Assembly: GCA_910589195.1 (NCBI GenBank)
Contig: CAJUTC010000026.1
Coordinates: forward strand, 1-46,274
DNA: 46,274 nucleotides
Reading direction: 5' to 3'
From: an uncultured Lachnospiraceae bacterium
GTDB taxonomy: Bacteria > Bacillota > Clostridia > Lachnospirales > Lachnospiraceae
In this document: positions 42,718-46,274 of the stretch, in pieces
Numbering within the stretch: the first letter of the stretch is position 1
Layout of the letters: every line of letters begins with the position of its first letter
Position numbers and translations under genes: made by a program
Notes under the pieces: generated by a model
The model's input: only the letters and a program-made list of their open reading frames with translations
What the model was told of the DNA's origin: nothing
The model's database searches: none

Positions 42718-42770
42718 GGCGTTTTTGCCAGACCCTCTGGAATACCTTTCAGATCTGTGCTAAAAACGCC
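42718..42770. terminator. Bidirectional terminator between two small coiled-coil genes
   Basis: GGCGTTTTT 42718–42726 pairs with AAAAACGCC 42762–42770; inside are the perfect CCAGA/TCTGG hairpin 42728–42740 and the palindrome CAGATCTG. In minus sense the stem is followed by TTTTAGTTTTT, so it suits the convergent minus-strand gene best. Confidence 0.65.
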
Positions 42771-42819
42771 CTATTGTTTAAATTTTATCCCCCTGCAAAA
42801 TTTTATCCCCTTTCGGAAT

Positions 42820-43002
42820 TCAATCGTAGTCAGCGTTCCTTTCTTGCTCCTTAGATAAATGTTCGGAATATGTCACGTAGCGTTTAATCAGCCTGGTTAA
42901 TGTAACATTCATCTGGGCAATCGTATTATGCATCGTTTCATTATCCTTTCTTAACTGTTGATTTTCTTCCATCAATACTTGTAAATTTGGTTCCACGCTC
43001 AT
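42820..43002 (-). CDS. Small coiled-coil protein, unknown function
   Basis: A 60-residue, almost wholly helical product: MSVEPNLQVLMEENQQLRKD, then NETMHNTIAQMNVTLTRLIK, ending RYVTYSEHLSKEQERNADYD. The heptad pattern across residues 8–48 predicts a coiled coil. It shares the EEN-x-L and MH-x-TI elements with the C-terminus of the convergent zinc-ribbon protein. GGAGG precedes the start. Coding is supported by the ribosome site, terminator and this resemblance, but the function is unknown. Confidence 0.6.
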   Translation of the reverse strand: MSVEPNLQVLMEENQQLRKDNETMHNTIAQMNVTLTRLIKRYVTYSEHLSKEQERNADYD

Positions 43003-43227
43003 TTTCCCTCCTTCCTCTCCATGCAGAAACTATAAAGCTTTTCTTCCGATTTGAAAAGCAGATTCTGCCGCAGTCTTCGACAGTTAAAACGAATCCTTTT
43101 TCTTATTTTCCTAAATTTTCCGTCAGTCCGGCACAAAATATGCTGCCCATTAAAATTCAATCACTATTTCTGGTAAAGCAGCCTTGTTTGCTCAAATCGA
43201 ATCTTGTCGGAATCTGTTGACCAATTT

Positions 43228-43704
43228 TTAAGACTTCCCTTCTACCACCTCCACACGCAGCGTTCCGCCTTCATCTGTAAGATACCAAGATTCCCGCATG
43301 CCATCTGAAGATACGTAAACAATACTTGTTAACATATAATTTTCATCTACAGATAATTCTGAAATCGTTCCTTCTGGATCCCAACGACTGGGACAAGCTC
43401 CATAAAGAGGATGATTCTTATCACCCAGCTTTCTCCAGAAAATACTCATATAAACTTCATTTTCCGCCACTTCATCCGGATCCATATTCTGCTCCATCAT
43501 CACAGCCGCCACTGCTATCCGAAGCTGTCTGGCATCCAAAAGATTTTGCTGCTCCTTCGCTTTCCTGATGTATCCCAGATAAGTAGGAACCGCAATCCCC
43601 GCAAGTAATGCCATAATTGCCATCACCACAATTAATTCAACCAAGGTAAATCCTTGGTTTTTCCTTTTATACCGGACACAACGCATCCTCATTTTCCTCT
43701 CCAT
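43228..43704 (-). CDS. Type IV pilin-like (prepilin) protein
   Basis: A 158-residue protein with a basic leader (MERKMRMRCVRYKRKNQG) and the prepilin site G^FTLVELIVVMAIMALLAG, cleaved after Gly18 with Glu at +5, followed by the hydrophobic pilin helix. The soluble domain (about 45–158) is acidic with two Trp-containing segments (FWRKLGD, RESWYLTDEGG). Neither a prepilin peptidase, PilB/T ATPase nor PilC is in the window, so it is an orphan needing machinery elsewhere. It may be a pseudopilin for secretion or DNA uptake. It has its own promoter about 120–150 bases upstream. The 225-base gap downstream has no gene. Confidence 0.85.
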   Translation of the reverse strand: MERKMRMRCVRYKRKNQGFTLVELIVVMAIMALLAGIAVPTYLGYIRKAKEQQNLLDARQLRIAVAAVMMEQNMDPDEVAENEVYMSIFWRKLGDKNHPLYGACPSRWDPEGTISELSVDENYMLTSIVYVSSDGMRESWYLTDEGGTLRVEVVEGKS

Positions 43705-43825
43705 TTCCCAAAAACCTTACATAATCTCCCTGTATTTCTTTCATTATTCGGCAATTACGAACCCTTGTCTTAAATGACGGTCTGGTTTCCTCCTGGCAGT
43801 AATCCGAATGATCCTTATGGTTCTC

Positions 43826-43854
43826 ATCATACTATAAGGAACCTCTTTCTACAA
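43826..43854 (-). promoter_or_regulatory. Promoter of the pilin gene
   Basis: Minus-strand TTGTAG (complement of 43849–43854), 17 bases, TATGAT (complement of 43826–43831). A perfect TCCTTAT/ATAAGGA inverted repeat (43812–43818, 43834–43840) overlaps the -10 region and could be an operator. Confidence 0.55.
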
Positions 43855-44203
43855 TATCTATAAATCAGGAATACCCAGAACCTTTCATGTCCATATTCGG
43901 ATAAGTAAAGTTTATGAATGCCCCCCTATCGTTAAAGCTGGACCATTTTTGCCCCTTACCATACAATATGCTTGACGCTCTCTGCTTCTCTAATCTAAAA
44001 AACATAAGATAGCTGTCTTCAGATCAGATAACAGCCTTCAGACAACATCAGCTATATATCAAGAGCATGGAAGGAAAAGTAGATAGTCTATCCGTTGCGG
44101 CATACAGTCAATATTGGCCATGTATAAGGTTACGATTTCTCAGTCCAAAAATATAGGGTAACAGCGTACCTCTCAAATTTCTGAAAAAGCTTTCCATTAT
44201 CGC
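43855..44203. other. Gene-free stretch, no recognisable element
   Basis: About 350 bases between the pilin promoter and the Wzz-operon terminator. All frames are broken by frequent stops. Only a short GATAG/CTATC palindrome near 44080 stands out. The region looks like decayed DNA, but no transposase or other remnant could be recognised. Confidence 0.4.
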
Positions 44204-44222
44204 AAAAAAAGCCTTCGGCTTT
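44204..44222 (-). terminator. Terminator downstream of the Wzz-like gene
   Basis: In minus sense AAAGCC, loop GAA, GGCTTT (arms 44208–44213 and 44217–44222), followed by a T-run (complement of 44204–44210). A second AAGCC/GGCTT hairpin lies about 30–40 bases upstream in the transcript. Confidence 0.75.
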
Positions 44223-44321
44223 CTCTTGGTAAGCAAAATAATTGCTTCCTCAATAAGCCGGAAGGCTTTTATCCTTAACTTAGCCGCCTTCTTGGCAGCG
44301 TAATCTCGCAAATCAGCAATA

Positions 44322-45707
44322 CTAGAAAATCACGCAGCCTAGAATCGGCTTCTTTAACGCGTCAATAGACTCCTTCTCCTTCTGGATCTTGCGGCACTTG
44401 GAAGCTTCTCTTTCTTCCACTAAAATGACCGCTTCGCACTCTGCCAATCGCCGCAAAGTATCCGTAGCCTGATTCATATCTGGGCTGACCATCAACTGAA
44501 TGTCCGGAATCTGTGGAGCAAGCTCATCGGCAAGTTCTTTTAACATATCCTCCGGAATTGTTCCAGTAAATAATACCTTCTTTATGTCGCCTGCATAATT
44601 CTTAACATTGATCGCAATCCGATCCAGCACATCTTCTTTTGTGGCATGTACTGACTTTCCTTCCAAACGTTCCAGCCAATGATCGATCCCACACAATACG
44701 CCTTTTTTCACTGGCAAAGCAAACACGCCTAGAATCTTTATGCCAAACCGTTCCTTTAGCTCTTCGTCTGTATGCAGCTTTCCGCTTAACACATAAATCA
44801 TGCAGAAATAAAACGCCATCAGGAAGACCCCGCCAACACCACCAATAATGGCATACTTGATTCCCTGCATCGCTACTTTTCGCTTGGAAATCTCCTCCGG
44901 AATTTCCGGTTCTGCAAAATCCTTTAGCGCCTTCTCCCGATCCAGCAAATCTTTCTGATAGCTAAAAATCCGATCCGTATTCTGCTTCTGCCTGTCAGCA
45001 AGACCTGTGTCCATAATGAAGCTTAAGCTCCGGTTCACTACACTTGCTGTATAATTTCCCGCAATTGAAGAAAATTCCCCTTTGCGCTGATCTAATTGGC
45101 GCAAAATCTCGTCTAATATCAAATCTGCTGTTTCTTCATCCGAATAAACAACATCGATCGTTATCGTATTACTGCTGTAATCACTCCCAACTCCAACTAA
45201 TTCCTTTAAATAAATGGTTTCTGTACCAGTTTTCTCTTCCAATTTACTCCAATCCAGCCGCTGAACCAGATTAGAAGCATACAATTTTACTAAGCTGTCT
45301 GTGGGATCCATATTTAATCCTTCCGGATATTCCAGCCACTCGGAAGAATCCAATCTGATTAAAATATCCGCTGCCGCCCTGGGTTTCTTGTATGGGTCAA
45401 TCTGCATTAAAACAGACGCATCATTGTAATCCTGTTGGTTCTGCAGGGACTGCTTCGCTTTCTCAATATCCCACTGGCTGGAAGCAAGATTACGCTCATA
45501 AGCGGCTATATCCATTTCATACTGTTCCCGCACTTCCTCCACAGTTTCTTCGTCTTGCTGGGCACGCAGGCCATTTACTAATTTATAACCGCCTAAAAGC
45601 AGTCCCACAATAACCGCAGCCAACACAATCGGGCGCCACCGGTATAAGATAGTAAAAAGCAGCTCTTTTAAATCGATTTCTTGTTCATACGTATTCTCAT
45701 AATTCAT
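44322..45707 (-). CDS. Wzz-type polysaccharide co-polymerase fused to a P-loop-less BY-kinase-like domain
   Basis: Chain-length/export protein of capsule-type pathways. Numbered from the outer ATG (45722; the ATG at 45707 has GGAG at 9 bases and is preferred): N-terminal Wzz helix 31–50, a large extracytoplasmic helical region (55–285) and a second helix 290–312. A cytoplasmic part (315–466) begins TDEELKERFGIKILGVFALP. That part aligns by eye with CpsD/YwqD tyrosine kinases: KKVLFTGTIP (381–390) stands where the Walker A strand should lead into GEGKS/T, but the P-loop is absent (EDMLKELADE). The end AVILVEEREA … LKKPILGCVIF matches the domain's end. It is probably a regulatory pseudokinase. 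It follows the sugar transferase by about 24 bases. Confidence 0.85.
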   Translation of the reverse strand: MNYENTYEQEIDLKELLFTILYRWRPIVLAAVIVGLLLGGYKLVNGLRAQQDEETVEEVREQYEMDIAAYERNLASSQWDIEKAKQSLQNQQDYNDASVLMQIDPYKKPRAAADILIRLDSSEWLEYPEGLNMDPTDSLVKLYASNLVQRLDWSKLEEKTGTETIYLKELVGVGSDYSSNTITIDVVYSDEETADLILDEILRQLDQRKGEFSSIAGNYTASVVNRSLSFIMDTGLADRQKQNTDRIFSYQKDLLDREKALKDFAEPEIPEEISKRKVAMQGIKYAIIGGVGGVFLMAFYFCMIYVLSGKLHTDEELKERFGIKILGVFALPVKKGVLCGIDHWLERLEGKSVHATKEDVLDRIAINVKNYAGDIKKVLFTGTIPEDMLKELADELAPQIPDIQLMVSPDMNQATDTLRRLAECEAVILVEEREASKCRKIQKEKESIDALKKPILGCVIF

Positions 45708-45731
45708 ACAATCCGTCTCCATTTCTCTTTG

Positions 45732-46274
45732 TTATCGGGAACCTCTTCCAGTTAATACCACATACACCGTTAGAATCAAAATCTCAATATCCTTTAAGAT
45801 TGTCCAATTATCAATATATTGCATATCCAACTTTACAACTTCATCAAAATCCTTAATGTCACTCCGCCCGCTGATTTGCCACATCCCGGTTAGACCTGGA
45901 GTCATGCTAAGACGGCATTTGTGCTTTGCTTCATACTGTTCAAACTCATCTACAGTAGGAGGCCTTGTCCCTACCAGGCTCATATCGCCTTTTAATACAT
46001 TCCAGAACTGAGGCAACTCATCAATACTTGTTTTCCGTATAAACTTCCCTACCTTTGTAATCCTTGGGTCATCTTCCATCTTAAACATCAGGCCCTGGAC
46101 TTCGTTTTTCTCCATCAGTTCCTTCTTCCGTTCTTCCGCGTCCTGATACATAGAACGGAATTTATAAAATGTAAATCGCCTGCCATTCTTACCAATCCTG
46201 GTCTGTCCAAAAAATACCGGGCCTGGTGATTCCAGCTTAATCGCCGGAGCGACAAAAAGGGTTGCTATCCCTAA
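45732..46274 (-). CDS. Bacterial sugar transferase, initiating enzyme (5' end outside window)
   Basis: Catalytic domain of a polyprenyl-phosphate sugar-1-phosphate transferase. The frame is open to the window edge; an internal ATG at 46151 is not the start because the conserved region IKLESPGPVFFGQTRIGKNG and FYKFRSMYQDAEERK lies upstream of it. Further motifs: DDPRITKVGKFIRKTSIDEL, PQFWNVLKGDMSLVGTRPPT and MTPGLTGMWQISGRSDI. It is a second initiating transferase, distinct from the one at 28848–30266, so this genome makes at least two glycans. It lies directly upstream of the Wzz gene in one operon that continues outside the window. Confidence 0.95.
   Translation of the reverse strand, partial: LGIATLFVAPAIKLESPGPVFFGQTRIGKNGRRFTFYKFRSMYQDAEERKKELMEKNEVQGLMFKMEDDPRITKVGKFIRKTSIDELPQFWNVLKGDMSLVGTRPPTVDEFEQYEAKHKCRLSMTPGLTGMWQISGRSDIKDFDEVVKLDMQYIDNWTILKDIEILILTVYVVLTGRGSR

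Noticed and set aside
44108..44311. 67-codon minus-strand frame rich in Lys/Arg
   Set aside because: It starts with TTG without a ribosome site, spans the Wzz-operon terminator hairpins, and its Ala/Lys-rich sequence reflects the inverted repeats.

Overview
The window is chromosomal DNA of a Gram-positive, low-to-mid GC, spore-forming-type Clostridia, most likely a Lachnospiraceae (Clostridium cluster XIVa) member. Pointers are the S10 ribosomal operon order, a SCIFF peptide with its radical SAM maturase beside secDF–tgt–yajC, a TIGR04086-type membrane protein, a Csp-like S8 protease, strong AGGAGG ribosome binding sites, and two proteins built of cell-wall-binding repeats. Nothing typical of an outer membrane is present. 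This assignment is inferred from gene content, not from a database search. Nearly all genes are on the minus strand; plus-strand exceptions start at 18667, 21493, 40649 and 42347.

Layout. (1) 1–4.86 kb: the front of the S10 ribosomal operon (rpsJ-rplC-rplD-rplW-rplB-rpsS-rplV-rpsC, the last cut by the window edge), with a good promoter, a structured leader and two unusually long structured spacers. (2) 4.9–9.1 kb: a two-gene phosphorelay. One gene is a membrane hybrid histidine kinase fused to a DegV-type (fatty-acid-binding) domain and interrupted by a one-base frameshift. The other is a kinase-less REC–HPt protein. (3) 9.3–12.5 kb: a secreted cell-wall-binding repeat protein, an acyltransferase-3 membrane protein and a HAD phosphatase. 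(4) 12.5–20.5 kb: a palindrome-rich block, then yajC, tgt, a fused secDF, the SCIFF maturase, the 48-residue SCIFF peptide gene, a divergent small membrane protein and a CNNM/CBS/CorC protein. (5) 20.8–26.9 kb: a signal peptidase II homologue, an S8 protease, a ClpX with variant motifs, and a membrane HtrA protease behind four 11-bp operator repeats. (6) 27.0–40.3 kb: a nine-gene, tightly packed surface-glycan operon read leftwards: TPP enzyme, SDR, sugar C-methyltransferase-like protein, zinc alcohol dehydrogenase, three GT2 glycosyltransferase proteins, polyprenyl-phosphate sugar transferase and LCP ligase. (7) 40.6–46.3 kb: a second cell-wall-binding repeat protein, two small coiled-coil proteins, an orphan prepilin, a Wzz protein with a kinase-like domain lacking its P-loop, and the 3' part of a second sugar transferase gene that begins another polysaccharide locus beyond the window.

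How the parts work together. Much of the window serves the cell envelope: Sec export (yajC, secDF), lipoprotein processing (lspA), envelope quality control (htrA), and building and attaching a glycan (operon 6, then locus 7). The TPP enzyme + SDR + C-methyltransferase + Zn-dehydrogenase set suggests an unusual branched or modified sugar. The kinase–DegV fusion could be a lipid-sensing phosphorelay. Both are inferences and the most novel parts of the window.
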